Of a stretch of DNA of 64,000 bases, positions 47,615-58,110 are shown in pieces. Made by a program: the position numbers and the translations under genes. The stretch is from Siphonodentalium dalli (taxonomy: Eukaryota; Mollusca; Scaphopoda; Gadilida; Siphonodentaliidae): NCBI GenBank assembly GCA_032622095.1, contig CP136069.1, positions 52,622,760 through 52,686,759 on the forward strand, in the 5' to 3' direction. The notes under the pieces were generated by a model. That model did no database searches and was not told the origin of the DNA. It saw only the letters and a program-made list of their open reading frames with translations. Numbering within the stretch: the stretch's first letter is position 1; every line of letters starts with the position of its first letter.

Positions 47615-48088
47615 TTAAAGTGTCAGATATATAATCGTCGTAAAAGTCACATCAAACCTATAGTGAATGATCGTTTTTTATACGACCATGTCCTTAGGCC
47701 TGAAAAAAGACCTTGTTTCCACTTACGAACAGGAAGAAACAGGGTAAGTAGGTAGGTAAAACATTGGCCTTTATTTGGAATAATCCAGTTGCAGATTAAG
47801 AACTGACATAGAGTATAAATGCCCTAAATAATCGACTAGCCATATTTCCGACTAAATCCTGAAAAATTACCCATGGAATATTTAAGACATATCATTTTGT
47901 TGTTTTATTGAACTTTCCAACCAATCAGATCAAATTTTCTAAAGGTGGTGTAGGCATTTGAATCTGTGGGTCGGTTGGGGAATATGTTGGAGCAGAAATT
48001 TGTGTGAGGGGAAAGGGGCCCTAAAAGGGATTCACTGCCCCTCTAGTGGAAACACTGTCATAAGACTTAAATGGTTTTTCCGCTACAG

Positions 48089-48120
48089 ATCTGGCTCAGT
48101 GGCTAAATAGAATGTGGCAA
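48089..48120 (+). pseudogene. Decayed copy of the SRCR 8 second-half exon start
   Basis: CTACAG then ATCTGGCTCAGTGGCTAAAT matches CTGCAG then ATCTGGTGCAGTGGCCAAAG at 48575. The pyrimidine tract before it is also similar. It loses the reading frame and similarity after about 30 nt. Confidence 0.7.
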
Positions 48121-48170
48121 GTGCTCAGGCACCTAATTCTATACATTTCTGTAACTCAACTCAGTGTCAC

Positions 48171-48548
48171 TAAGTGAACGTTCAGACAACCACAATTTAA
48201 TCGTAGGTGGAAAGATTTCTGTCATGGGTATAACAGTTAGTTGGACTGCACATGCTCACGGCAAGATCACGAGTAAAATAAATAATATCAAGCACTGTTT
48301 TATTTTAAGTGCAAAATTGTGGCATACCCTAGTTTACCTCCCCTTGCGACAAAATCGCAAAATGTATGCAAAATCATAGATGGAACGATCATAGGGCGGT
48401 CAATAAAGTGGTTAACCATTGCTGACGAACAACCTACAATATCCTCATCTGCAACGACATCGCAATCATGTGAACAAACTATCCACGATTTCGTCAGGCA
48501 TGATTCCTCCACTTATGATTGAATCATGATCGTCTGAATGTTCACTAA
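48171..48548. mobile_element. Foldback element, ~380 bp
   Basis: TAAGTGAACGTTCAGACAAC at left pairs imperfectly with GATCGTCTGAATGTTCACTA at right, and the matching continues inward for about 40 bp. Confidence 0.6.
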
Positions 48549-48574
48549 CACTTACAACTTTTCCCCCTCTGCAG

Positions 48575-48747
48575 ATCTGGTGCAGTGGCCAAAGCGAGTG
48601 CGACATATGGCTCGGGCACTGGAGCCATTCTTCTGGACGACGTACACTGTTCTGGAACAGAAAGCAGTCTCCTACGCTGTCACAATGGCGGGTGGGGGCA
48701 GAGTAACTGTGATCATACTGAAGATGCGGGTGTCGTTTGTATTACAG
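48575..48747 (+). CDS. Exon: SRCR domain 8, C-terminal half
   Basis: Acceptor TTTCCCCCTCTGCAG, donor GTAACG, phase 2 in and phase 1 out. It encodes TYGSGTGAILLDDVHCSGTE, LLRC and SNCDHTEDAGVVC, so C5 to C8 are present. IWLDD is ILLDD. A D-family element begins 8 nt after the exon, overlapping the intron positions just past the donor. Confidence 0.94.
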
Positions 48748-48755
48748 GTAACGCC

Positions 48756-48950
48756 CAAGCCTGCAAATAGTGTGTCTGTCATTTACAGAATGAGGTTACC
48801 TGAGGGTGAATTTTACTAAGCAGGCTAGCATCACCAAATTCACCCTCATTCTGCTTAGGCCTCACCTTCTGGGAAGTATCTATAGTCTCAAATTAACACA
48901 GTTTTTTTTTAACTTTTTCCCTTAAATTTGATATCGTTTTGCTGTTACGG
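48756..48950. mobile_element. D-family element, truncated, directly after a splice donor
   Basis: CAAGCCTGCAAATAGTGTGT begins at intron position +9. The first hairpin is shortened and the unique middle ends in a poly-T run, after which similarity stops. Confidence 0.83.
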
Positions 48951-49340
48951 CTGGTTCCGGTTAAATTTTTCTAATCAGCCGATCTTCTGAGTGATGCCTG
49001 CAGCGCTCGTGTGTTTTCGGAAATAAGTACATTCTCGATACCGCCATGTTTGTGACGTAATATTTTCCAATTTTCCCCAGCGTCTCTATCATTTTCGGTA
49101 TGCGATAATGTGTTTCCGTCGGATCTTATTTGTCCATGCGAGAATAATAACCTCTGTTGACAAGGATGTAACGATAGAACGGTTTTGCAGTTTGATACAC
49201 AATGTCAACATGAATTTGAGTCATTTACATTGATCCTTGGAACACATTTATTTTTCTCAAATATACTCTAATTGCAATTTTGTAGGCAATAATTTTCAGT
49301 TGAGTGTGTCGATGAACTGCAGTTCCGTAGTTCTTTTTAA

Positions 49341-49777
49341 AGGTACTCAATCCGATCAGACGGTCCCCATACCATCAAGATACAACAGCAACAACATTTC
49401 TTCAAGATACGCTTTAGTTATTAGAATCAATCTATTGCAACAACATAATGCTAATCACTGTCAACTATATAGTATCAAATTTCCCAAAACTTGTTGTTTA
49501 TCAACATTTTGTTCATCAAAATATGGCCGTATTATCACTAAAGTATCACAAACATTTACCGTATTACCACTTGACTTTAGAGTTATCCATCTTCGTCCAC
49601 AATTTTGTCCGAGACCCTATGTTTGACCACGTGTTTCTGGGCCACATATTATTACACATCTCGAGAATAACAAACTTCTACAATCAATATCTGATCACTC
49701 TTAGCTTGAGTCAAATATTTTTTACCCCGAAACCAAATAAATAGTAATTTAGGAGCGTCTGATCGGATTGAGTACCT
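49341..49777. mobile_element. Inverted-repeat element with TIR AGGTACTCAATCCGATCAGA
   Basis: AGGTACTCAATCCGATCAGA at the left is matched by TCTGATCGGATTGAGTACCT at 49758-49777. About 440 bp. The interior matches 52213 onward (GATGGTCCCCGTATCATCAG), so it is a dispersed family. Confidence 0.75.
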
Positions 49778-51975
49778 ACCCAGGTGTTGAAAAATAAAAG
49801 ATATCAAAAATCGATATCTGATAACTCTGAGCTTTGGTGGGTGGGGTCCTCGACTCAAGTCTAATATTTTGGTAACCCCCGAAGCCAGAGAAACACTAAT
49901 TCAATTAGGACCGAAATGAAAATTGGGAAAATAGGTTTCTACCTCTAATAAAAAGGAACGATATTGAAAACTGTCACTTCCCTGGTGACATACTGGCATC
50001 CGTGTGGAGTTTAGAGTCAATATATAGACACAACCAGTACATATAGGTTGCTTGGAGCACTCAAAAATCGTTTATTTTATTTCACCATCAGTTTAATTAA
50101 AACCACCTGCCTCTGAGCCACAAGACGAAATGTGGGAAAAGGGCAAAGATGTATGACCTCCAGGTCAGGGGTAAATGCTGAAAAGACAAAATATAGAAAA
50201 CATTTGGACTATTAAGTTGGTTTTTATTCCATTTTGAAAAGGAATAATAATCATATCCTCTATAACATATCCAAAATCTGATAAATCCGCTTAGAGCAAA
50301 ATGTTCTATTCAAAATAGCATCCATGATGACAATAATTGGAATTGGAAAATGCTGAATTTCTGTGATGGGTGGCTTTAGGTGTACCAACTATCGCCAAGT
50401 TAGTAATAAAATGAAATATACACATACAATGCTTAGTCGCAAACCATATCATTATGTAGAATGTCTGTCACAACATGGCCATATCACACCTGTTACCCCG
50501 TTTGATATATTGGAATAGTTAGAAAATAGACATGAAAAATAACACCAAAAACAGTGCCATTGGTTTCAGTAGTGGAATAGGATTAAATTTGTTTTAAATT
50601 ATTTTTCCTCAAAATGTGTCTACATTGTTTACACGCCGTTCCCACGACACAACTTTCAAATTATACAGCAGTGCGGAACACAAAGCTCACATCTTCTACT
50701 TTCATATGATATATAATTTTTCGGTGTGTTAAAAAATATATTCAAAACAGTTAATCCAAGTAGATAATTAACACAGTTCCAATGTTATGTGCGTGTGTAC
50801 ACACTCTCCTGCCTGTCTATCTTAAATTGTCTACAGTTGATTTCAACATATAAACATGCAATGGACGGATCTACGTAAATTATGAAAAACTATATGCATA
50901 TATATACTTAGCTAGATCATATCATGAATCCCTACCCTGGCTATGCCCGTAGAGATAATTCTACACCAGTTCAAGTAATGTGAAATTTAATATGTTCAGA
51001 TAGGGAAGTTGAATATAAATATTTAAAAAAAACCAGTGCAGCTAATACATTCTTAGTTAATATCGTTCCTCAGTAAATAGTGTATTCCACTGTGCATACG
51101 TAGTTCACAAAGATCCCAACTCGATGTTGCATGAAATATGTCACTTTGTTGAGTCGATGTCGACTCACAAAAGTCAGACAAATCATGCAATCTGGAGTGA
51201 AACTCCCCCTATTGTGAAATATATTATGAAGGAACAAGTAATAAATAAATATATATAGTCACTGAGTTGTTTTTTTTCAATGCTATAGGCATAAAGTTCT
51301 GCGTCAAAACATTAAAACGTTCCCATATTTTTAACTGGTTGAATATGATCTCTACGGTAGCCAGAGTATAAATTCATAACATGATCTAATACTTGGCGAC
51401 CCATTCCTATATTCTATAAAAAATATATTCAGCATATATTGCAATTCATGCAATTTACTACGATAATGATGTTGGATTGAAATTTAAATACAAATGCATC
51501 TGAACATAATTACTTATTATACATGTATAATTAATATTATGTTCCTTTCTGAACCCCCTCTCCCCAATCGCACCATCGCCACGTCTCGGATAAATTCAGG
51601 ATGACTGTCCTATCATTAAATTCTTGTCAACAGAGACCATTTTTCTCACAGGGACACATACGATCAAATTGAAACCCCTTTATCGCGTACCGGAAATTAT
51701 AAGACGCTGGGGAAGCTTATTTACGAATACACCCGGAAATCCTTGGCTGTTGTCGGTGGTTAGTTGCATCATCCAAAATGGCAGGTTGGAAAAATTGTTC
51801 GGGTCCCGAACATTGCAATTTTGTTGTAATTTTCATGACTTCAATGCGTCTTTTTGGGACATATATTTGTCGTAGAAAGGTAGTTTAGGCATTTATCTTC
51901 CTATTTTGATAACGGGAAAATTTCAAAAGGGAATATTATTTTGTGTATTTTGGAGCGCAAACCACCATGTGGCTT

Positions 51976-52094
51976 TAAGCAGAATGAGGTCCCCAAAGGG
52001 TGAATTTGGTGATGCTAGCCCTTTTAGCGGGATATCATCACTAAATTCACCCTCTGGGGTCCTCATTCTGCAAATGACAGACACACTCTTTGTG
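51976..52094. mobile_element. D-family element, short hairpin form
   Basis: GCAGAATGAGGTCCCCAAAG through GGTCCTCATTCTGCAAATGA, a single hairpin around GCCCTTTTAGCGGGATATCA. The left outer tip is missing. Confidence 0.82.
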
Positions 52095-52310
52095 CTACAG
52101 TATGTTTTCAGGATTCCAGACCTCCAACAACATACAAACATTTAATTTTAATAACAATAGTTTCTCCTTTTACCTTTTTGAGCCTTGAGTCCCTTTAAAA
52201 TAATTATGTTCCTTAAAGATACACTATCCGATTTGATGGTCCCCGTATCATCAGATTCCAACACCAACAACATTTCTTCAAAAGACGCTTTAGTTATCAG
52301 AATCGATTAA

Positions 52311-52784
52311 CCCTTTCAGTGCCAGGGGCCGATCTCATCGGCCCTAATTTACGGTCTGTAAAATCGGCCCTAAAAAAATAAAAAATATATAATTCTTTTT
52401 TTTTTTTTTTTTTTTTTTTTCTTTTTTTGGGTTGAATTTGTTTTGGGTATGCTTAAGCATGCTATAGCGAATTTAAAAACAAACTGGATAAAACCTTAAG
52501 GGCACATTATAACTCAAAACTATCACCAAGTATTCATAGTAATAATTTTGATGCCCATGAAAAACGTAATATCCCTGGCACTAAACCTACAAAATAAGTC
52601 TGTTAAAGAATATAAGAAAAAATTATTAAAATTGTAACAAATAATAACAAATGATGAAATATTGTTAGGCCAATGCATTCTCTTATATATGCGAGGCGAC
52701 CTATGGTCGACTCGCATATATAAGAGAATGCATTGGCACAGGGTATATGGGTTGATACAAAAATCGGACCTGACACTGAAAGGG
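52311..52784. mobile_element. TTAA-family B MITE, long copy
   Basis: TTAA on both sides, with ends CCCTTTCAGTGCCAGGGGCC and TCTGACACTGAAAGGG-like (CCTGACACTGAAAGGG). It is longer than the 29971 copy by an insert containing a poly-T run of about 30. It splits a repeat otherwise matching 49341-49777. Confidence 0.87.
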
Positions 52785-53091
52785 TTAATTAGCAAAAAAA
52801 TAATGATAACCACTGTCGACTCTGGTATAAAATTTTCCAAAACGGATTATATATTAACATTTCATTCAATGCAATTTGGTATCGAGAGTATGTCCGTCGG
52901 CTCGTCGAACATTTGCTAGGCCGCCAAATATTCCAGTTGGTGAAAAATAACATTTCAAAAATCAATATATGTTAACTCTGACCTTTGATGGTGGGTTCCT
53001 CAACTTGAATCAAATATTTTTTTTACCCCCGAAGCCAAAGAAATAGTAATTTCGGATTATGATTCAGATTATGTATATTTAATTTTTTCAG

Positions 53092-53179
53092 CCCAGAGAC
53101 CTGAAAATTTTCTCCTGGTTACTGACACAGTACAGAAACATATCTACAGTTTTGATCTCGCTTCTCTTAATTATTTCAG
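53092..53179 (+). pseudogene. Decayed upstream copy of the first YWTD exon start
   Basis: TTTTTTCAG is followed by CCCAGAGACCTGAAAATTTT and then ACTGACACAGTACAGAAACA, matching the exon at 54392 with few changes to CTTCTCTTAATTAT. There the coding match stops and TTTCAG begins the next copy. It lacks the second part of the exon (the YWTD repeat itself) and has no donor. Confidence 0.88.
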
Positions 53180-54390
53180 CCCAGAGACCTGGTTACTGAC
53201 ACAGTACTCAGTAGGGCTGGACGATATTAACGAAAATAAAAACCGCGATTTTTGGAAATTAAAACCGCAGTTAACGATATAATCGCTGTTTTTTTTTAAG
53301 ACAGATACTAGAAACTGAAAACAATTTCTCACTGTTCGCTAGAATCACATCATTGTCATTAATTTTGACAAGTTGACGTCGGGATTAACACACACAACCA
53401 CTCAACCAGTGACTACCTCATGCTCGATTGATATTCGGAATGGAAAGTAAATTCACTGGTTAAATTCCGCTATTCGGACAATTTCGTTCCGGTGACTTGA
53501 CAAATTCTGGTATATACCGGTAATTAATAAAACCATTATCTCGTCTATATGCCAAAACTAAAAGTGTTCTATACTATAGTATCATTTTCTAACTCGATAT
53601 ATTTAACTATGTTGAGTAAATATATATGTTATTCCCGATGACACTTGCGTCAGTTGACAAATGGGAATGTGGTTTACCGTCAAGACAAATTTGACAATGA
53701 GGTTCATTCTTTTAGCGAAGTCCAAACAAACGTAGTACATAACTTTTGGAATTCGGCCCAGGAAGGACACCATGGATTTTTGGGCGGGTTTGAAGCCCTA
53801 ATTCTATACAACTGGTTTTAACCAATCGCAGTGAGTGGTTTCTTCTAGACGAGAAGAGGGTGGTATCTTCGCCCATTTATTATTTTGATTGACGGTGCAT
53901 GTGCATCATTGTACTGAAGGAAGAGGCGTGGCATAACTGACATTCATATCGATCTATCACCTGATCAGTTGTCGATTCATTTGGTGAATTCTCTTGTAAT
54001 AAATATTACGCAGGGAAGTCGGAGGGTTTGTGTAATATTGAGAGCAAAAGCAGGACGTATTCAGGGTCTTCATATTCCCCTAATTTCGTTAGTCATTCTA
54101 AACGTTGTTTACTATGATGATTGAATAATGAAAAAAATTAGGACACGTGATTTAGTTGGAATTTAAAACTTAAATAACTCGATTTAGGCTTGAGTTAAAC
54201 TATTTGTTTGTATACGCTTATGATTGTCTGGCACCCACTGATTGCCGACGATATTACAATTATTTTAGTTTAGACGATATTACTGACGATATGAAATTTT
54301 AACCGGGTATTGTCGATTAATCGGGAAACCGCCCAGCACTAGTACTGAGACATATCTACCGAGTTGATCTCGCTTCTCTTAATTTTTTCA
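53180..54390 (+). pseudogene. Second decayed copy of the YWTD exon start, split by a hAT-like insertion
   Basis: CCCAGAGACCTGGTTACTGA (with an 11-bp deletion) to CAGTACTCAG is followed by the hAT-like element. The copy resumes as ACATATCTACCGAGTTGATC to CTTCTCTTAATTTTTTCAG. Its end serves as the pyrimidine tract and acceptor of the real exon at 54392. Confidence 0.88.
53212..54341. mobile_element. Non-autonomous hAT-like transposon inside a pseudo-exon
   Basis: Ends TAGGGCTGGAC and the near complement GCCCAGCACTA. The 8-bp flanking duplication is GTACTCAG / GTACTGAG (one mismatch). 1,130 bp without a transposase frame. GACGATATTA words occur near both ends. Confidence 0.85.
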
Positions 54391-54391
54391 G

Positions 54392-54628
54392 CCCAGAGAC
54401 CTGACAATTTCCTCCTGGTTACTGACACAGTACAGAAACATATCTATAGAGTTGATCTCGCTTCTCTTAATTATGTTGTTATACCGATTACAAGCCACGA
54501 TAATCCTATTGCCGTCGATTATGATCCCGTCGAAGGTAAAGTTTACTGGACTGACATCGGCAGTAAACAGATCAGGTCTGCAAACATAAACGGAGGGAAC
54601 GAGAAACTTGTCAAGAAACTAAATACTG
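54392..54628 (+). CDS. Exon: LDLR class B (YWTD) propeller, first part
   Basis: Acceptor CTTAATTTTTTCAG, donor GTAAGT, phase 1 in and phase 1 out. It encodes FLLVTDTVQKHIYRVDLAS, then NPIAVDYDPVEGKVYWTDIG, the YWTD signature of one class B repeat, followed by IRSANINGGNEKL. In the family six such repeats make a beta-propeller that binds protein ligands. A Tc1/mariner-like MITE follows from intron position +8. Confidence 0.92.
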
Positions 54629-54635
54629 GTAAGTA

Positions 54636-54832
54636 CATTAATGCCCTAAATAATCGACTGCATAACCAAAGCAGAATTATGGGTAAATTTTCATGATTTA
54701 GTCGGAAATATGGCTTGTTGCCATTCATTGGAATGCTCTCAGTGAGTGGCAACAAGCCATATTTCTGACTAATTCCTGAAAAGTTACCCATAATTCTGCT
54801 GTGGTTACGAGTGATTATTTAGGGTATTACTG
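54636..54832. mobile_element. Tc1/mariner-like MITE E, near full length, at a splice donor
   Basis: TA then CATTAATGCCCTAAATAATC and the family hairpin arms, ending GGTATTACTG then TA. It begins 8 nt into the intron. Confidence 0.88.
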
Positions 54833-55648
54833 TATGTTGTCCAAACATATGTTTGAATATTCTATGCATCAAGGTGCAAAATAGTCTTTTTAATTGATTT
54901 TAATCAAAAACTCGACTTGATATGGTGAGTGACAGTTTGCAGGCTGGTGACAACAAACCTAAATATGATAGCTGTTTATTGGTGGATTCTGATCAAAAAA
55001 AATTGGTATGTGTTAATTTTCATGAGTAACAGCTGTACACAGAGTTATGCCACTTGTTTCTGTTTATAGAAATTTGATGTCCGATAGCATGATAACTTAA
55101 AGAAACATCAACCATTATATTCCTATATTGTATATCACTCTCTATAGCTTGATCTATTTCGAAAACCAGGTTTGTGCGATTATATTTACCTGAGTTACGG
55201 CCCTTAGTTCATCTATTTTAGCAATTTTAGGAAATTTTATTTCAATTTTGACAGGCACCAAAGGATGGTTCCTGTCATTTTAAAATGATTCCTGTCAAAT
55301 ATTTGAAGTCAATCCAGTGTGGACAAAACATTTGCTATTAAATATATTTGTCTGAACTGCTATATAGCCAAAGTAAAGGAAACAGCAACTGTGGTCCAGT
55401 TTTCCTACCAACTAATAATGCTAGTATTGTACAAAATGAAAGAAATTACAAAAAAACTGGTATAAATAAAATACAATATAAATAAAAAATAAAATTCAAA
55501 GCCTACCCACGGGCCTTAATTTATTTTGACAAGAAACCCCAAATCAGATTTAATTTTCAAACATGATCAACTTCATTGAATGTTTTTAGGCCTAAGTTGT
55601 AGACAAACAATTCCACAATGGATGTTTAATTTCCATGAAATATAATAA

Positions 55649-55867
55649 CCCTCCCATGACTGGAGCTTCCTGAAATTTTGCGAAAACTCTGTGCCAATGC
55701 ATTCTCTTATATATGAGATTACATTGGCCTAATATTTACCTTGACCTTGTTAGCCAGTGCATTCTCTTATATATGCGAGACTCCCTATGGGAGACTCGCA
55801 TAAATAAGAGAATGCACTGATACAGGATCTTTAATGCTGCAGCAGCGCAGCTCCCATCATGAAAGAG
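55649..55867. mobile_element. TTAA-family C MITE, decayed flanks
   Basis: CCCTCCCATGACTGGAGCTT and AGCTCCCATCATGAAAGAG ends, with one good core hairpin (ATTCTCTTATATATGCGAGA). Flanks read ATAA and TTTA rather than TTAA. Confidence 0.8.
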
Positions 55868-56330
55868 TTTATAATTAAACTACATGACCCCAATTTAAAG
55901 AGTTTAAGATGCACAACATTATAAGAAGTCTGAACTGAATGGAATGAAATTCTATATGTAAGTTTACTAGCCCTAAATCCAGGTTGAGTTAGAATTTGGG
56001 TTCTGCCCGCAAATTTTCACCAGAGTTATGGCCCTTTGTTGGAATTACCATGGGCGTATTTTTCCACGCCCTAGTGATGCTCTTGTTGTAAATCATATAG
56101 TCCAAACAACTAGACAACAAACAGCTATGGCCGTGACAATGCGATTGTCATAAAAGATTTGTTCTAACTTTCTATGCATATCAATTGATACCAAGATTCA
56201 TATCTTTTTGGGTAGCAATGCTGCATGCAAAATAGTTGTAGAATGTGGTTATATTTTTTGATCAGCTATTAATGGGACTGAAAGCCTTCAAAGTGGGTTC
56301 ATGCAAAATAACATAAAAGTATGTAAAATA

Positions 56331-56389
56331 CAGTAATGCCCAAAATAATCGACTCCTTAACCACAGCATTTATGCTTTGGGCATTACTG
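56331..56389. mobile_element. Tc1/mariner-like MITE E, 59-bp minimal copy
   Basis: CAGTAATGCCCAAAATAATC through GGGCATTACTG between TA dinucleotides. It is the shortest copy in the window. Confidence 0.83.
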
Positions 56390-56529
56390 TAACTCTCCAA
56401 TGATGAGATTTCACATGTTTGTTTATATAACAATGGATGCAACATGCACAATTTCGTTATTGAAGAGTTTTCAATAATGAATATAAGTTCATCTATTTCT
56501 CTATAGAAATCAGCACCGTCCGTGCTTGC

Positions 56530-57200
56530 GTGCGTCCGATCCAGTCGTAAGTGCAATAACTCAAACAAATATTAACCGATTTCAATAATTTTTTGTTTGT
56601 GAGTTGGATTGCCACAATATATCGGACGAGTTCAAAAACCAGTTTTGTCCAATTTTTCTTACTTGAGTTATGCCCCTTAGTTTGATGATTTCTCGCAATT
56701 TTTTTTCGTAGGTGCAATAACTCGAACAAATATTAACCGATTTTAATAATTTTTCATTTATGAGTTGGGTGCCAAAATATCTCGGATGATCAATCGAGTT
56801 CGAAAACCAGTTTCGTCCGATCTTTGTTACCTGAGTTATGCCCCTTAGTTTGACGATTTCTTGCCATTTTTTTGTCGTAAGCGCACTAACTCAAACAAAT
56901 ATTAACTGATTTTGATAATTTTTTGTTTATGAGTTGGTTGCCACAGTATCTTGGATGAATTCGAAAACCAGTTTCGTCCCATTTTTCTTACCTGAGTTGT
57001 GCCCCTTAGTTTGACAATTTTTCACCATTTGTTTCCGTATGCACAATAACTCCAATAAATATTAAGCGATTTCAATAAAAAAAAAATTATGATTTGGTTG
57101 CCACAATATCTCTGATGAGTTCTAAAACCAGTTTCATCCGATTTTTCTTACCTGAGTTATGCCCCTTAGTTTGATGATTTCTCGCCATTTATTTGTTTAA
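56530..57200. repeat. Four-copy ~160-bp tandem repeat (GTAAGTGCAATAACTCAAAC type)
   Basis: Units share GCAATAACTC(A/G)AACAAATAT, TTTATGAGTTGG, GATGAGTTCGAAAACCAG and GAGTTATGCCCCTTAGTTTG. It is the same plan as the arrays at 15090 and 26570 with diverged sequence. Confidence 0.87.
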
Positions 57201-57387
57201 TTTTCCGAGTGGTGATGTTTTTACAGACTTTTATATTTTTTTCACATTTACCCACTGTGAAGGCCTTGGGTCCTATTAAATAGTAATCAAAATGTTTAAA
57301 GCATTATGTAGGGTTTTAATCGATGTGTTTTGCCATTGTCAAATGGCCACACCTGATTGCGTTATATGATGGCTTTTGACGTTGTAG

Positions 57388-57556
57388 CTGCCACACCTGA
57401 CGGCATTGCTGTTGATCCAGCCTCGCGGCTGCTGTTTTACACAGACACTGGAAATGATGTCATCGTCGTCCAATCTATGTCTGGTGCATCGTCTAAAGTT
57501 ATAATAAACACAGGCTTGGATGAGCCGCGTGCTATCATAGCTGATCCAAGCAAAGG
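57388..57556 (+). CDS. Exon: LDLR class B propeller, next repeat
   Basis: The acceptor GACGTTGTAG is weak in pyrimidines but gives the required phase. Donor GTAAGT, phase 1 in and phase 2 out. It encodes TPDGIAVDPASRLLFYTDTG (YWTD is FYTD), VIVVQSMSGASSKVIINT and the start of the next repeat, LDEPRAIIADPSKG. The propeller must continue in exons beyond this point. Confidence 0.9.
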
Positions 57557-57809
57557 GTAAGTTCAAAAAGATTTCAATTAGGATGGTTTACATATCAGAT
57601 ATAAGTTTGAATATGGCCATCCGGGAGATTTTTGTTGGAGGGACCACCTCCAATTTGCAACCGCATTTCCTTTTCAAGGACTGGTTTATTATATATATCA
57701 CGTTCAATGGGTGATCACCTGTTAAACGCAACCGCGACCACCTAATTTTCTGTTCAAAACACAAATTCCACCTGTGTTGAGAGGCCACGGCCTCCAACTA
57801 TTAAAGAGA

Positions 57810-58110
57810 AAGAAGCAGACACTTCCTTTAAATTCAGTTTAAAAAAACTCTGAATTACACCAAATACGGCTGGATTTGTGCGAAACCGAAAGTACAAAAT
57901 CAGAATAAACTATAAAATGGACTTGTCTTACAGTTTAACCCCCAAAAGAAATGGACACATTCCACCTTTTATTAACAAATTTTAAGAAGCAGAAACTTCA
58001 TTTAAAATAATAAAAAATAACCAGAATTACACAGGTTACAACCGGACATGTGTGAAACTGAAAGTACAAAATGGACCCGTCTTACAGTTTTACCGGCATA
58101 TGATATTGAT
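57810..58110. repeat. Two-copy ~177-bp repeat
   Basis: AGAAGCAGACACTTCCTTTA near 57810 and AGAAGCAGAAACTTCATTTA near 57986. Both continue to GAAAGTACAAAAT and GTCTTACAGTTT. Confidence 0.8.

Larger units (their letters stand above)
47321..48574. other. Intron inside SRCR domain 8
   Basis: It holds a TTAA-family C element (47356-47614), a fragment of MITE E (47819-47876), a decayed copy of the next exon's start (48089 onward) and a foldback of about 380 bp (48171-48548). Confidence 0.75.
48748..54391. other. Intron between SRCR domain 8 and the YWTD propeller
   Basis: It holds a truncated D-family element (48756-48950), an inverted-repeat element (49341-49777) and a D-family short form (51976-52094). 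A relative of the 49341 block (52213-53060) is split by a TTAA-family B element (52311-52784). Two decayed copies of the next exon's start (53092 and 53180) follow, the second interrupted by a hAT-like element (53212-54341). Between 49900 and 51960 the DNA is AT-rich with no recognised feature. Confidence 0.7.
54629..57387. other. Intron within the YWTD propeller
   Basis: It holds a full-length MITE E (54636-54832), a short head-like stretch (54900-55010), a TTAA-family C-like element (55649-55867), a minimal MITE E (56331-56389) and a four-unit tandem array (56530-57200). No exon is recognised. Confidence 0.75.

Noticed and set aside
49237-49744. Overlapping plus-strand frames of 129 and 98 codons
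   Set aside because: They lie within the inverted-repeat element 49341-49777 and have no domain or codon pattern supporting a gene.
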